Source of the DNA: Favolaschia claudopus
Taxonomy: Eukaryota > Basidiomycota > Agaricomycetes > Agaricales > Mycenaceae
DNA: 64,000 nt
NCBI GenBank assembly: GCA_037176885.1
Contig: JAWWNJ010000042.1
Location: 1,240,001 to 1,304,000, forward strand
Reading direction: 5' to 3'
Shown here piece after piece: positions 1 through 12,420 of this stretch. Under the pieces are notes generated by a model. The model did no database searches. It was not told the DNA's origin and was given only the letters and a program-made list of their open reading frames with translations. Position 1 is the stretch's first letter, and each line of letters opens with the position of its first letter. Position numbers and translations under genes: made by a program.

Positions 1-1570
1 CAGTTCGACTCGCTTCCTTTTTGCTTGAAGGTGAGTAGTAATTGAATGTGTCGATGATCCTCAAGCAAGTCAGTATCGTTATCGAAACAAACAAGTGAAA
101 AGCTATCGAACGAACACTCACCTTGAAGACTGCCGAAGGTTCGGGTCAGTCCACACTCGAATCAACAGTTGTTGACTTTTTCAGAACATTAATTGAATTC
201 GCGCGCGCGATCCAAATCAAACCGACATAGTTTCGGCCTTCAAGAGAGTCAAATCGCAGTCAGTCAGTCATACTTTCGAGGATTATAGCAGCAGAATTGA
301 CTCACTAGAGCATACTCTCGGCATTTGATTGAATGAGAGCTCGGACTTGATCTCAAACCGCCATAGTTTCGGCGTCTGAAGTAGCAAATAACAAAGTCAG
401 CGTGCATTCGATGATAGAATGAAGATTCGACGAACATTCATACGTACCATCATAGTCTCGGTGTATATTTGAATGGGATGCGTCGAACGAAAGCTAGAAT
501 GAAGTCAGTGAAGCCCTAGATATGTGAATGAAGGATCGCGCACTGAAATTAACTCGTTGTTCATTCACTACACATCCATAGCCCAGCACTTGGAAGAAGA
601 CGTTGAAGAATGAAGTCGAAACCCTTTCAAAAAACCAAGTCAGTCAGTATTTCGACGATATAAAGATAAGTAGCTCACATACTTGCATAGATTCAGCGTT
701 CAAACGGAAGAGAAAGGTGGTTTTGAAGTCTAATCCAAAGAGTCGGAGTTTCGGCCTGGATATATTCAAAATTGAAGTCAGCGAGCATTCAAGTGTGAAG
801 TGAAAACCGAAGAAAGATTCGCGCGTACAGTCATAATCTCGGTATATAGTGGTATGATTTCGACTGAGCAAGGGCTAGGGATAAGGAAAACATTAGAGAA
901 AAGGTAAGAGACTCGAATTAACGCGTTGCGCACCTTGTTGAACAGATCCCTCAACCCAAACTTCAGTTCCCTCTCACATCCATAGCCCGATCCTTCAAAG
1001 AGACGTCGATGATTGAAGCCCAAGTGTATCCTGAATGAATGTAGTCAGTAGAGTTAGAAAGAAGGTCGGTTTAGTACTCACCAAGGCGCCGAAGCGAGCC
1101 GACTCGGTATTGAACGATAACTACAGTGCAATAGCAAGGTCTGATATAGCACGAAGACGAGTTGAATCGTTACTGACCAGTGTACCTCGGACTTCAAGAT
1201 TACAAGCCCGTTGAAGACCTAGTTTCAAAGTAGTCAGTAGGAGTCAACAAGAAGGAAACAAAACCGATACAGTACGAAAACAAGGGAATTGAATGCCCAT
1301 TTGAAGTTTGAACGAGTTAGCAATGCTGAGATACGAATGAGAATGAACGAATTGCGCACCTGATTCACCGGGAATCTCGAAATTAACCTCAACCTCGAAG
1401 TCCCACTGCATCGATGAACCCATTCCTTCAGAGATAACATTGAGGGACAAGTCAAAGAGGCCTAGTTTCAAAATGATCGGTAAGATTGAAAGGGAATTGA
1501 ACGAGGATGATACGACACAAGAATGAAGGGAGTCGACGTTGAAGTGCCATTAAGATATGAGTGTGTTCAA
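1..1570 (-). repeat. Mini-exon array (degenerate multi-intron repeat)
   Basis: On the minus strand this stretch is a chain of short blocks separated by good fungal introns: donors GTGAGT or GTGCGC, CTGAC branch sites, AG acceptors. Example introns lie near 60-130, 905-1000 and 1210-1360. Some blocks keep short open frames, such as one reading GFNHRRLFEGSGYGC near 1000 and one reading PKLRLFGLDFKTTF near 750, but I could not join them into a long continuous protein. Similar arrays lie at 4560-5613, 10310-11640, 30600-32650 and 44950-46000. It may be a decayed gene family or a spliced noncoding transcript. No known domain was recognised. Confidence 0.5.
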
Positions 1571-2278
1571 ATGTTGTCGCGCGACCAGGTGGGGTCGTTG
1601 AATGTAAGAGAGATGGCGTCGAATTGCTGGCGCATCCCGGCGATGCTGTTTTCGCCGGCGTTGTGGATCTAGGTGAGTTTGATGTATGTACGTTTATAAA
1701 TTATATTTATTAGGAAAGGAAAGGAAAGGAAAGGGAACGTACGGTGCAGCCTCCTATACCTGCTGAGCGGGGGTACCTGATTTCTTATGTTAGAGAATTT
1801 GAAAACAGCAGAACTTGGGATGCGGCGCACCATTCGTCATTGCGCTGGACAGAGAAGTTGGCCGGGTATTCCTTGATTGTGTAGTTCAAATCGATTTTCG
1901 GGTCTTAATAAACGCTTAATATCAGAGCGAGAATTCCCTTGACAAGGAGGGTGTACTGACCATCGATCGCGGAGAAGGCGGTGAACAGAGAGGTGGTGTT
2001 GACATTGTTGCTTTCGTCTTCGCCGGTTTCGACCAGGAGGACTGCGGGTGGCGTTCAAAGTTAGAAAGAAGGAAATGAGAGGGAATTTGTCAGTAAAATT
2101 CACCAGAAAATCCGTTCTCAGCAAGTCTAGCGGCGACGGGCCCACCGCCGGCGCCGGCTCCGACGACGATGTAGTCATAGATGCTGTCTTCTGTGCTTGG
2201 GCATGACGGGAGTGTCGAGGAAGCAGCGAATATGGGAGAGGCGAGGAGGGCGAGGAAGGTTGCTGTGAGGAGCCCCAT
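1571..2278 (-). pseudogene. GMC oxidoreductase, truncated 5-prime fragment (copy 1)
   Basis: This minus-strand fragment keeps the first exons of a secreted GMC-family flavoprotein. It has a hydrophobic signal peptide (MGLLTATFLALLASP), then the N-terminal FAD/ADP-binding motif YDYIVVGAGAGGGPVAARLAE, with introns at the same places as the longer copy at 60837-62191. Homology stops abruptly near 1571, shortly after the exon encoding the sequence before SRDN. The substrate-binding part and the C-terminal catalytic histidine region are absent, so the fragment cannot make an active enzyme. Two possible starts lie at 2278 and 2284; 2278 matches the other copies. The neighbouring sequence at the break is mini-exon array. 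Confidence 0.85.
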
Positions 2279-2352
2279 GGCCATGGTCAGAGGAGGAAAT
2301 TTGAATTGACGATGAAGAGAGGGTCTGAGGAGTGTTGAATTGCAGCCTGAGG

Positions 2353-2360
2353 TATTTATG
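2353..2360 (-). promoter_or_regulatory. TATA-like box of GMC copy 1
   Basis: CATAAATA on the minus strand lies about 75 bp upstream of the GMC start. The same box and its surroundings are kept at the two other GMC copies (near 7974 and 62262), which supports a core promoter role. Confidence 0.5.
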
Positions 2361-3510
2361 CAGATCGCGGCCGCTGACTGTTGCTTGCTGCAACATGCGT
2401 GATATGACGTGAAATGGAGTTACTGGAAGCCTGGGAGGGTCGATGTGTGGGACTACTAAACATAATTCATTCGATGTCGGGCGGAGAGTAGTTGAATTTA
2501 ACCGCGGTGGTTGTAACTTGTGATGTTCGAAAATGTTGGCTAGAAAGAGCTTTGTCATTGAGAGTTGTTTAGTATATGATGGACTCGGAGTTTTATGCGT
2601 CGACGTACCATTCGGTAGAGACATTGTAGCGCTGCGGGGTCGGTACGCCGTGGCGGGTGTATGTAAGATTTGCTGCTGGCAGTGTTTCAACCGGATTTCG
2701 AAAAGAAAAAAAAGGGACTTACTGTAAGGGAAACGCATACCCAGAGAGATGCAGAATGCTAATGGTCGTGTGGTTGATTGATTCCGCGGCAAGAACCTGA
2801 AGAGAGAAACGCGTCAGTTGAGCGGCAACGGGTAAAGACCGGCGTTCAAATGCTTCCTTCCGTCTTCCAACCGGTTTCTTGACCTTTGCGCATTGACATG
2901 TTTTTGGTTTGAGGCTTTTAGCTAATAGTAATAGCTTGGCGGCCCTTTCAAGTTCGCGGAAGGAAGGCTAGCTCGGAGCTCCCGCTTATTGCGAGTCAAC
3001 TTGGAGAAAAAACGACCCCATGAGCCAAAGGCTCGGGGTTCTGCGAGGCCTCGCCCGAGAGCTCTGGAACTGGTGAGTCGAATTTGCACGAACCCACTGT
3101 GTAATTCGACGTGGACGACAAAATCAAGGTCAAGGTCGAGATCAAGGAAAGATGCAGAGGTCAACATTAGTCAACATCGCCAAATAAGCAATTTTGGCTT
3201 GCTTTTTGCACCATTTCCACCAGAACTCAAGCTCAACGTTCAACTTCAATCTATCATCTGTCTATCTGCATTCCGACGACCTTTTGGTGTATACAGCCGT
3301 TCGAGCCCTCAATGCGATCTCACTGCGGCGAGCTTGATACTTTCCGACACAAGAAAATCTGCATCTCGCTGGCGGTAGACCCAATACTTTGTGACTGAAT
3401 TGTGGCATACATACATACGCGCGAAGGAATGTCGACTCAGCTGCTACTACTGGTGGGATAGGTTCGATCTCAAGACAACGACTGCCAGCCGCCGACAACC
3501 CTATCCCGTC
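2361..3510. other. GMC upstream region, no convincing gene
   Basis: This is the 5-prime flank of GMC copy 1 and is paralogous to 7982-9130 and 62270-63120. The plus-strand frame at 2989-3378 is partly rich in Arg and Ser because of a small AAGGTCAAGGTCGAGATC-type repeat near 3127-3150. It does not persist as an intact frame in all copies, so it is not called as a gene. Confidence 0.55.
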
Positions 3511-4557
3511 CATGCGTACGCCGCCCATCCCTCAACCAACCACCCCCTCTAACTTGTACCTACCGCGGAAATCCCATCAGAGCTACGTTATCGAGGTGCG
3601 TCCGCTACGATATCGCTTCTCCCATCCATACTGACCCTCCCGCTTCCCCCAGTGATCCTCGTCACGCAATACCTCGCCCTCCTCTCCACCACCGCTCCCA
3701 CCCGCCGACTCCGCGTCTCCCGGATCCCCATTCCGACTCTCCCTCAATGCCCCACTCCGCTCCTCGCGACGTCATCGACGACGTGCCGGACGACAATGAC
3801 ACGACATTCCGCCCTCAACGCGCCGATATCCCTCCCCCGACTCCCTCTCGACGCCACGTCGCTCGCTCTCCCCAAGCTCTACCGCCTCCCGTTCGATACC
3901 CCGCCCACCGCGCTCTCCTGCGCCTTCCTCTCCTCCACTCTCACCGCGACTTCAAGATCCTCCCTCAAGCCCTTCCCGTTCCTCTCTCAACTCCCACACC
4001 CGCCATCACCACCAATCCGACCCACCCCTCCTCGCCGCGGCGCCCACTCCACCCTCAACCCCTTCAAGACACCCCCTCTCTCTCGCCTTCCCAACCCCTT
4101 CGTCACCACCCGCGCACCACCCGCGCACGCCGCGCCGAAACCCCCGCACCTCAAACTCTACTTACCTACATACGGCAAGGCAACCTCCACGCCGGCGCCG
4201 CAATTCGCTCGTCCAACAAACGACCCGCAAGACGTCAAATCGCCTCCATCGACTCGTCTACACCTCGGCCCAACCCCCACGCAACATCCACTTCCCCTCT
4301 CCCACGCCGCTGCCGCGCCGACTCCGTCCGCAAAACCCCCCGCCGAGCCAACGCTCAACTCGTCAAAACCGCCGAGGGGATCGACACCCCCGCTCGAGGC
4401 CGTCGCCGCGCTCGCGCCTCGCTACCGCGGCATCGGCGCGTTCGTCCCAGCGCGTCCGAGCGCACGCCTGATTCGATTCGTTCGGCTGACGGAATCAGCG
4501 TATGCGCAGAGGAGGGCGGCACGGCGTACGTACCATGCATGTAAACTAACTATCTAG
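3511..4557 (+). other. Pyrimidine-rich stretch with overlapping long frames
   Basis: The plus strand is strongly C/T rich. Two overlapping frames (301 and 265 codons) stay open mainly because stop codons are scarce in such composition. A possible short first exon begins with ATG near 3511 and ends at a GTGCGT donor near 3597, but joining it to the acceptor near 3652 gives an immediate stop. The related stretch at 9131-10304 differs by several indels that shift frame. Proline, serine, arginine and threonine dominate and no domain is recognised. It may be a decayed gene or noncoding DNA. Confidence 0.35.
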
Positions 4558-4559
4558 AG

Positions 4560-5613
4560 CTAAAATATCGCTTCTTCGACTACTGCGCGAGATGAGTTAG
4601 CGAATTGAGGAGTCTCTTGAATGTGACTGCACTAACAATAAGCCTGCAAGCCTGATTTAGCGCGAATAGAGGGAAAGAGATTGAAACGGCAGTTGCTCAC
4701 AAGGATGGAAAGCTGGATTCAAAGAGGTTGAGATAGTCAGCACAAACGCACTGAAAATCACCGCCGTCTAAAATCAATTCCGCGAATGTCAAAGTCGCGC
4801 GTTGAGCTTCAAATGCAGAGGCACGAAAGAATGGGAAAATACCTCACTTGTATTGAAATACAGTGGAACGCCGTTTTCAAGCTGATTCTGCACAGTAACA
4901 GCTCGGACGTCTACATTAAAGTTGAATTGAAATTGAAAGTGAGTCGAAACGAAGGAAAACTCACCGGCGAAGTCCTCAATCACCTCACTCGAGGTGAGGT
5001 TCAACGCGCCGAGCGTCGACTGGAACGAATAAATCCAATCCAATAGTAGGAATTCAAAGTTAAACTCACTAGACTTGGAACCAGGGAATGCGAGAGTGGC
5101 TAGGGAGGAAATAAGTCATCCAAAGATCAAGATGAACGAAAGAATGGTGAATTGAAATTCCTTACCGGCGGTCACTGCGCTAACCAGTCGAAATGTGCAT
5201 CTCATTGCACATTCCTGATTGAAGAATTGAGGAATAAGAATAAGGCTGTCTGAACGGTCAGCGTTGAATAAGTTGAGATAGATAAACGGAACTCACCGAC
5301 AACCAATCAATTCGAGTGAGTCCATTGAATAAACCTCCGAGGTCCGCCTCGACTTCGGTTAAGTGCAACCCTAATTGAATCGTTACTACAAAGAAGAAGT
5401 CTTGCACAATTGAAAGTGAAATTGAACTCAAAGATATCAAGGTGAGTTCAAGTTGAGGATTGATATCGAAATGAACGAACAAAAGTGAAGGCGGGACTCA
5501 CTTTCGACGCTCCCAATGTGAGTCTATCGAATATTTATGAGGGTCAGTATGGGAGACAAAGTAAGTTCAACTTACCTTGAGCGACTGATACTTGAACGAG
5601 ACCTTGATACTTA
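4560..5613 (-). repeat. Mini-exon array between the duplication units
   Basis: On the minus strand there are again short blocks separated by GTGAGT...CTGAC...AG introns. One block reads VTVQNQLENGVPLYFNTS near 4870 and another contains GAGATGCACATTTCGACTG near 5195. A related mini-exon, with ATGCACATTTCGGCTG, occurs at 31035 and in altered form at 31670 on the plus strand. This links the array to the one inside the giant element. Confidence 0.45.
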
Positions 5614-7182
5614 CAGTTCGACTCGCTTCCTTTTTGCTTGAAGGTGAGTAGTAATTGAATGTGTCGATGATCCTCAAGCAAGTCAGTATCGTTATCGAAA
5701 CAAACAAGTGAAAAGCTATCGAACGAACACTCACCTTGAAGACTGCCGAAGGTTCGGGTCAGTCCACACTCGAATCAACAGTTGTTGACTTTTTCAGAAC
5801 ATTAATTGAATTCGCGCGCGCGATCCAAATCAAACCGACATAGTTTCGGCCTTCAAGAGAGTCAAATCGCAGTCAGTCAGTCATACTTTCGAGGATTATA
5901 GCAGCAGAATTGACTCACTAGAGCATACTCTCGGCATTTGATTGAATGAGAGCTCGGACTTGATCTCAAACCGCCATAGTTTCGGCGTCTGAAGTAGCAA
6001 ATAACAAAGTCAGCGTGCATTCGATGATAGAATGAAGATTCGACGAACATTCATACGTACCATCATAGTCTCGGTGTATATTTGAATGGGATGCGTCGAA
6101 CGAAAGCTAGAATGAAGTCAGTGAAGCCCTAGATATGTGAATGAAGGATCGCGCACTGAAATTAACTCGTTGTTCATTCACTACACATCCATAGCCCAGC
6201 ACTTGGAAGAAGACGTTGAAGAATGAAGTCGAAACCCTTTCAAAAACCAAGTCAGTCAGTATTTCGACGATATAAAGATAAGTAGCTCACATACTTGCAT
6301 AGATTCAGCGTTCAAACGGAAGAGAAAGGTGGTTTTGAAGTCTAATCCAAAGAGTCGGAGTTTCGGCCTGGATATATTCAAAATTGAAGTCAGCGAGCAT
6401 TCAAGTGTGAAGTGAAAACCGAAGAAAGATTCGCGCGTACAGTCATAATCTCGGTATATAGTGGTATGATTTCGACTGAGCAAGGGCTAGGGATAAGGAA
6501 AACATTAGAGAAAAGGTAAGAGACTCGAATTAACGCGTTGCGCACCTTGTTGAACAGATCCCTCAACCCAAACTTCAGTTCCCTCTCACATCCATAGCCC
6601 GATCCTTCAAAGAGACGTCGATGATTGAAGCCCAAGTGTATCCTGAATGAATGTAGTCAGTAGAGTTAGAAAGAAGGTCGGTTTAGTACTCACCAAGGCG
6701 CCGAAGCGAGCCGACTCGGTATTGAACGATAACTACAGTGCAATAGCAAGGTCTGATATAGCACGAAGACGAGTTGAATCGTTACTGACCAGTGTACCTC
6801 GGACTTCAAGATTACAAGCCCGTTGAAGACCTAGTTTCAAAGTAGTCAGTAGGAGTCAACAAGAAGGAAACAAAACCGATACAGTACGAAAACAAGGGAA
6901 TTGAATGCCCATTTGAAGTTTGAACGAGTTAGCAATGCTGAGATACGAATGAGAATGAACGAATTGCGCACCTGATTCACCGGGAATCTCGAAATTAACC
7001 TCAACCTCGAAGTCCCACTGCATCGATGAACCCATTCCTTCAGAGATAACATTGAGGGACAAGTCAAAGAGGCCTAGTTTCAAAATGATCGGTAAGATTG
7101 AAAGGGAATTGAACGAGGATGATACGACACAAGAATGAAGGGAGTCGACGTTGAAGTGCCATTAAGATATGAGTGTGTTCAA
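5614..7182 (-). repeat. Mini-exon array, duplicate of 1-1570
   Basis: This is an almost base-for-base copy of the array at 1-1570, with the same donors, branch sites and acceptors on the minus strand. It ends at the same breakpoint in the GMC fragment. Confidence 0.6.
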
Positions 7183-7904
7183 ATGTTGTCGCGCGACCAG
7201 GTGGGGTCGTTGAATGTAAGAGAGATGGCGTCGAATTGCTGGCGCATCCCGGCGATGCTGTTTTCGCCGGCGTTGTGGATCTAGGTGAGTTTGATGTATG
7301 TACGTTTATAAATTATATTTATTAGGAAAGGAAAGGAAAGGAAAGGGAACGTACGGTGCAGCCTCCTATACCTGCTGAGCGGGGGTACCTGATTTCTTAT
7401 GTTAGAGAATTTGAAAACAGCAGAACTTGGGATGCGGCGCACCATTCGTCATTGCGCTGGACAGAGAAGTTGGCCGGGTATTCCTTGATTGTGTAGTTCA
7501 AATCGATTTTCGGGTCTTAATAAACGCTTAATATCAGAGAGTGTTTCCTTGACAAGGAGGTTGTATGATACTGACCATCGATCGCGGCGAAGGCGGTGAA
7601 CAGGGAGGTTGTGTTGACGTTGTTGCTTTCGTCTTCGCCGGTTTCGACGAGGAGGACTGCGGGTGGCTTTCTTTAGTAAAGCGGGAAATGAGAAGGAAGG
7701 TGGGAGTAAAGAGTCACCAGAAAATCCGTTCTCGGCGAGTCTAGCGGCGACAGGCCCACCACCTGCGCCGGCCCCGACGACGATGTAGTCATAGATGCTG
7801 TCTTGTGTGCTTGGGCTTGGGCAGGACGGGAGTGTCGAGGACGCAGCGCTAGCAAATATGGGAGAGGCGAGGAGGGTGAGGAAAGTTGCTGTGAGGAGGC
7901 CCAT
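7183..7904 (-). pseudogene. GMC oxidoreductase, truncated 5-prime fragment (copy 2)
   Basis: This is the tandem partner of the fragment at 1571-2278. It has the same signal peptide and the same dinucleotide-binding motif (YDYIVVGAGAGGGPVAARLAE), and it breaks off at the same internal point. The part near 7183-7539 is identical to copy 1. The first exons and the promoter (7540-7904 and beyond) differ at many positions, for example a slightly longer linker after the signal peptide. Like copy 1 it lacks the substrate-binding domain and the catalytic end. Confidence 0.85.
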
Positions 7905-7973
7905 GGTCGGAGGAAGAAATTTGAATCGACGATGAATTGGAGAGTCTGAGGAGTGTTGAATTGCAGCCTGGGG

Positions 7974-7981
7974 TATTTATG
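7974..7981 (-). promoter_or_regulatory. TATA-like box of GMC copy 2
   Basis: CATAAATA on the minus strand, about 70 bp upstream of the copy 2 start, in a context conserved with copies 1 and 3. Confidence 0.5.
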
Positions 7982-9130
7982 CAGATCGCGGCCACTGACT
8001 GTTGCGCTGCTTGTACGTGATATGACGTGGAATGGAGTTACTGGAGGTCGATGTGTGGGACTAATAATTCATTCGATGTCGGGCGGAGAGTAAGTTGAAT
8101 TTAACCGGCGGGGTGGTTGTGATGTTCGGAAATGTTGGCTAGCTTTGAGAGAGTTTTGTCATTGAGAGTTGTTTAGTATACGATGGACTCGGAGTTTTTT
8201 GCGTCGGCGTAGTATTCAGTACCATTCGGTAGAGACATTGTAGCGCTGCGGGGTCGGTACGCCGTGGCGGGTGTATGTAAGATAATAGATTTGCTGCTGG
8301 CGGTGATTCAACCGGATTTCAAAAAGGAAAAAAAAGGGACTTACAGTAAGAGAAACGCATACCCAGAGAGATGCAGAATGCTAATGGTCGTGTGGTTGAT
8401 TTGATTCCGCGGCGCGGCGAGAACCTGAAGAGAGAAACTCGTCATTTGAGCGGCAACGGGTAGAGACCGGCGTTCAAATGGCTTTAATTCCTTCCGTCTT
8501 CCAACCGATTTCTTGACCTTTGCGCATGTTTTTGGTTTTAGGCTTTTAGCTAATAGTAATAGCTTGGCGGCCCTTTCAAGTTCGCGGAAGGAAGGCTAGC
8601 TGCCACTTATTGCGACTCGCGAGTCAACTTGGAGAAAAAACGACCCCATGAGCCAAAGGCTCGGGGTTCTGCGAGGCCTCGCCCGAGAGCTCTGGAACTG
8701 GTGAGTCGAATTTGCACGAACCCACTGTGTAATTCGACGTGGACGACAAAATCAAGGTCAAGGTCGAGATCAAGGAAAGATGCAGAGGTCAACATTAGTC
8801 AACATCGCCAAATAAGCAATTTTGGCTTGCTTTCCACCATTTCCACCAGAACTCAAGCTCAACTTCAATATATCATCTGCCTATCTGCATTCCGACGACC
8901 TTTTGGTGTATACAGCCGTTCGAGCCCTCAATGCGATCTCACTGCGGCGAGCTTGGCACTTTCTGACGCAAGAAAATCAGCATCTCGCTGGCGGTAGACT
9001 CAGTACTTTGTGACTGAGTTGTGGCATACATACAGACGCGCGGAGGAATCTCGACTCAACTGCTACTACTGGTTGGATAGGTTCGATCTCAAGACAACGA
9101 CTGCCAGCCGCTGACAACCCTATCCCGTCC

Positions 9131-10304
9131 ATGCGTACACCGCCCATCCCTCAAGCAACCACCCCCGATAACTTGTACCTACCGCGGAAATCCCATCAGT
9201 GCCACGTTATCGAGGTGCGTCCGCTACGCTATCGTTTCTCTCCAACCCATACTGACCCTCCCGCTTCCCCCAGTGATCCTCGTCACACAATACCTCGCCC
9301 TCCTCTCCACCACCGCTCCCACCCGCCGACTCCGCGTCTCCCGGATTCCCGTTCCGGCTCTCCCTCAATGCCCCACTCCGCTCCTCGCGACGTCATCGCC
9401 GACGCGCCGGACGACATTCCGCCCTCCAATGCCGCCGATCTCCTTCCCCGACTCTCCTCTCGACGCCACGTCACTACGCGCACCATCCGCTGCCTTCCCT
9501 CAAGTACTCAACCCACCATAGGCTCCCCCGTCCTCCCGTGAACTACCCTTCCTTCCCCACCTCAAACTCCGACCCCACGAGTCTCTTCTCACTCGATCGA
9601 GTCCCCCGACATCCTGCCCACCTCAAGCTCTCCCTCCTCGCTGCCGCCCACTGCACCCTCGACCCCTTCAAGACACCTGCCTGCGCCGACACAGCACACC
9701 CGCCTCCTTCCCCATTTCGTCGGATACACTCAAAACTCAAAAGCAAAACCATGCGCGCTCGGCTACCGGCCCTCGACGCCTCCCCGTCCATCTCCGCACC
9801 CGTACCCGTACGCCGCATCTGCGTTTGCTGACCGATTCGTCGACGCCGCCGCCGCCTTCGCTCTCCCACTCATTCTTACCCGCCCCCCGTTCTCTCGCCT
9901 TCCCAACCCCTTCGTCGCCACCCGCGCACGCCGCGCCGAAACCCCCGCACCTCAAACTCTACTTACCTACATACGGCAAGGCAAACTCCACGCCGCAATT
10001 CGCTTACCCAACGACCCCCAAGTCCCCGAATCACCTCCTCCCACCCACCTACGCCTCGTGCCAACCCCGCGCAACATCCACTTCCCCTCTCCCACGCGGC
10101 TACCGCGCCGACTCCGTTCGCAAAACCCCCGCTAGGCGCCAGCGTATGATTCGTCGAATCCGCCAAGGGGATCGACACCGCCCTCGAGCTCGTTCCCACA
10201 CCCCTCAAGGCCGTCGCCGCGCTACCATCACCGTCGGCGCGTCCGAGCAAATTTGTCAGAAGTGGCAGAGGCGCGGGACTGCTACGTACTATGTAATGAG
10301 ATAA
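9131..10304 (+). other. Pyrimidine-rich stretch, duplicate
   Basis: This is the counterpart of 3511-4557. Small deletions relative to copy 1 change which frames remain open: a 136-codon frame from 9131, then a 159-codon frame from 9825. No single frame is maintained between the two copies, which argues against a conserved protein. Confidence 0.35.
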
Positions 10305-10309
10305 AGTTT

Positions 10310-11640
10310 TCACTATGAATCAAGTGGGCCTGGTGAGTGGCTCGATATTAATTAATAGGGGCTAAAGTCGGATTGTGAAGTGAAGTTGAATAATTTTAAA
10401 GAAGGAAGGGGAGAGACGGGACGTGAAAGAGAACTCACTTGCAATGGTTGTATTGAATAGCTTCGCAAGGGGGTTTGGATTTTGAATGAGCTATATTATT
10501 ATGGAGCGCGCGACGCTGAGTTCCAGTTGCAAGGATGTGAACGAGGGAATAGAATGAAAACTTGCCTTGTCGACATCCAAATTCAATCGATGTGCTTTGC
10601 GCGACACAACAAAAACTGAGAAGTGACGGTGAGGTTGAGTTCGTTCGTTTGAATGAGTAAATGAATGAATGAATGAAAACGAAACGAAGCACGAATTTAA
10701 ACTCGCCTCCCCCTTTACAGTAATCGATTCAAACTCGACGTTTGAAATGAATCGAACTTGGGTGTGGTTTGAGACCCAAGTTTGAATGGAATCGAATCAA
10801 ATTTAAAGGAACGAAAGGAAGAAATGGAACCTCACCTCATGTGCTAAAGTCTGAGTGAATGAATAAGTATTACTTACTTCAACTTGAAAACAGTTTGTCG
10901 AGAGTAAGTACTGACTGTGGAGGAGTTGCTTGAACTGATCTGTGAAAGAAAACAAGGAAGGGTAGAGTCGGTTGTAGGTAGTACTGTAACTGTTACTTAC
11001 AAAACATGACTTACACGTTGAATCGGTGGTTTGCTGTAAAATTGAGATGTACAGCAGAAAGCTCGCGCGCGTGCGCGATTGAAATTGGCATACGTTCGCC
11101 CTGCAAGGTTGTCAATGAACTAGTCAATAGTTTGTGGTAAGTAAGTGAAAGTGAACGTACTTATAACGAAACTGACATAGTTTCGGCGTGAGATTTGAAG
11201 AACGCCGGAGATTGGATGCGGAGGGGGATAGTTTTGGCTGTGAAATTAGTAAATGGAAAGTCGAGTCAGTATAATGACAGTAAGACGAGTCAGGCTTACA
11301 GTATCTCAAACTATACCGACATATTTGCGGTATTGGGCAAAAACAAAACTCGCTCACCCCTGCGCAATGTGCATCTCAAGGATCAAAATAAATGGATTTG
11401 AACTAAGTATTAAAAGGTCCGTCGTACTGCAAATCGGAGTGGCAATTGGCCCGTACTATATTATAACTTGAAGGGATTGAGGCGGGCATTATGTGCATCT
11501 CTTGCACACAATATATGAATACAATAAGACAGAACTAGTTGAAGGTTAGTAAAGAGGAGAGGACGGAGACTCACCGTATAACAAATCGAAGTCGTAAGTA
11601 TTGCAGAAGAAAATCTGAAGTCATTGCCACTGACTCATCT
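10310..11640 (-). repeat. Mini-exon array downstream of unit 2
   Basis: This is another block of GTGAGT/CTGAC/AG intron-like units read on the minus strand, with an ATGAATGAATGA microsatellite at about 10658-10680. It shares short motifs with the other arrays, for example TGTGCATCTC near 11500 and ACATAGTTTCGGCGT near 11175. No long reading frame is supported. Confidence 0.4.
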
Positions 11641-12122
11641 GAATGCCGAACCTGAGTAAGAAAACGGAGCACCAAGCAAAGTATGGGCCTGGAATTGAAG
11701 GGCAATAAGAATTAGTTCATTAGAAGGAAGAGAGGTCAGTGTAAAGTCATAACGACAAGAGCTCTTGGAAATTGGGAGGGAGAGGCAGAGCGTGACGTTA
11801 CGGATCGCATCAGTCACTGATCTGATCAACACTCTTGTTCGCTCCCATCATGCACCAGGAAAGCAGGGATCCGAGTCGCAGAGGAGCTCCCTCGTCATTA
11901 AACAACCAGTTTTGCGGCGCGACTTACGCAACACCGGGTCTTAGCACAACACACAACATTTATTGGACTCCCACCATCGGTGCAGACTGAAAAGACGACT
12001 CGGAGCATGAACTGTCCTCGCCCGATATCTTCGCAACGATTACTTATAGCTTTTCTACGATTCAGGCGGACATTCAGTGAGCAATTCTCGGAAACCTCAC
12101 AACCCGGTATTGAATTTCCTTC

Positions 12123-12420
12123 GCATAAACTCACGGTCGTCACGCTCAAGATGCAGCGGCCGCTGCTACCACAAGTCACGGACCATTTCTCCTGTTCAAG
12201 AACTCGCTCGCTTCTGGCAATTTCTGGTGCCGAGACTCACGGTTGTCGTCACGAACCATTTCGCCTGTTTATGAATATATTACCTCTGACAATTTCTGTT
12301 GCATAAATTCACAGTTGTGATGCTTCGAACGGAGCGGCCGCTGCTGCGCAGTGCAGGTCAGGTACTATTTGTTAAAGAATCCGTTCGCTTCTGACATTCT
12401 TGTCCCTGAGATGGCGCTAA
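12123..12420 (+). repeat. Degenerate 178-bp tandem repeat upstream of the protease gene
   Basis: GCATAAA-(C/T)TCAC at 12123 recurs at 12301. After it, both copies share GCGGCCGCTGCT, TCGCTTCTG and TTCTGGTGCC/TTGTCCCTGA-like segments. It lies just upstream of the large metalloprotease gene, so it may contain promoter elements. The rest of 11640-12524 shows no gene. Confidence 0.5.

Larger units (their letters stand above)
1..5613. repeat. Tandem segmental duplication, unit 1
   Basis: The sequence from position 1 recurs from position 5614. Bases 1 to about 1927 match 5614 to about 7539 with one visible difference, a single-base indel in an A run near 630. From about 1928 to 4560 the match continues but with many substitutions and small indels. 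The last kilobase (4560-5613) has no close counterpart at the end of unit 2. The unit contains a minus-strand mini-exon array, a truncated GMC oxidoreductase fragment, its promoter, and a pyrimidine-rich region. The left edge may lie outside the window. Confidence 0.92.
5614..10310. repeat. Tandem segmental duplication, unit 2
   Basis: This is the second copy of the unit beginning at position 1, in direct orientation and directly adjacent to it. It carries the same features in the same order: mini-exon array (5614-7182), truncated GMC fragment (7183-7904), promoter with a TATA-like box (near 7974), and pyrimidine-rich stretch (9131-10304). Similarity to unit 1 fades near 10310, where the two downstream sequences become unrelated apart from belonging to the same kind of mini-exon repeat. 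Confidence 0.9.

Noticed and set aside
2989..3378. 129-codon Arg/Ser-rich frame as a gene
   Set aside because: It is built on a short sequence repeat in GMC upstream DNA, and the third paralogous region (62450-62800) does not preserve it.
3652..4557. 301-codon plus-strand frame as a gene
   Set aside because: Extreme C/T composition suppresses stops in several frames at once, and the duplicate at 9131-10304 does not keep the same frame.
1..5600. CRISPR-like or satellite array
   Set aside because: The short recurring words are splice-site motifs in irregular spacing, not identical repeats with uniform spacers.
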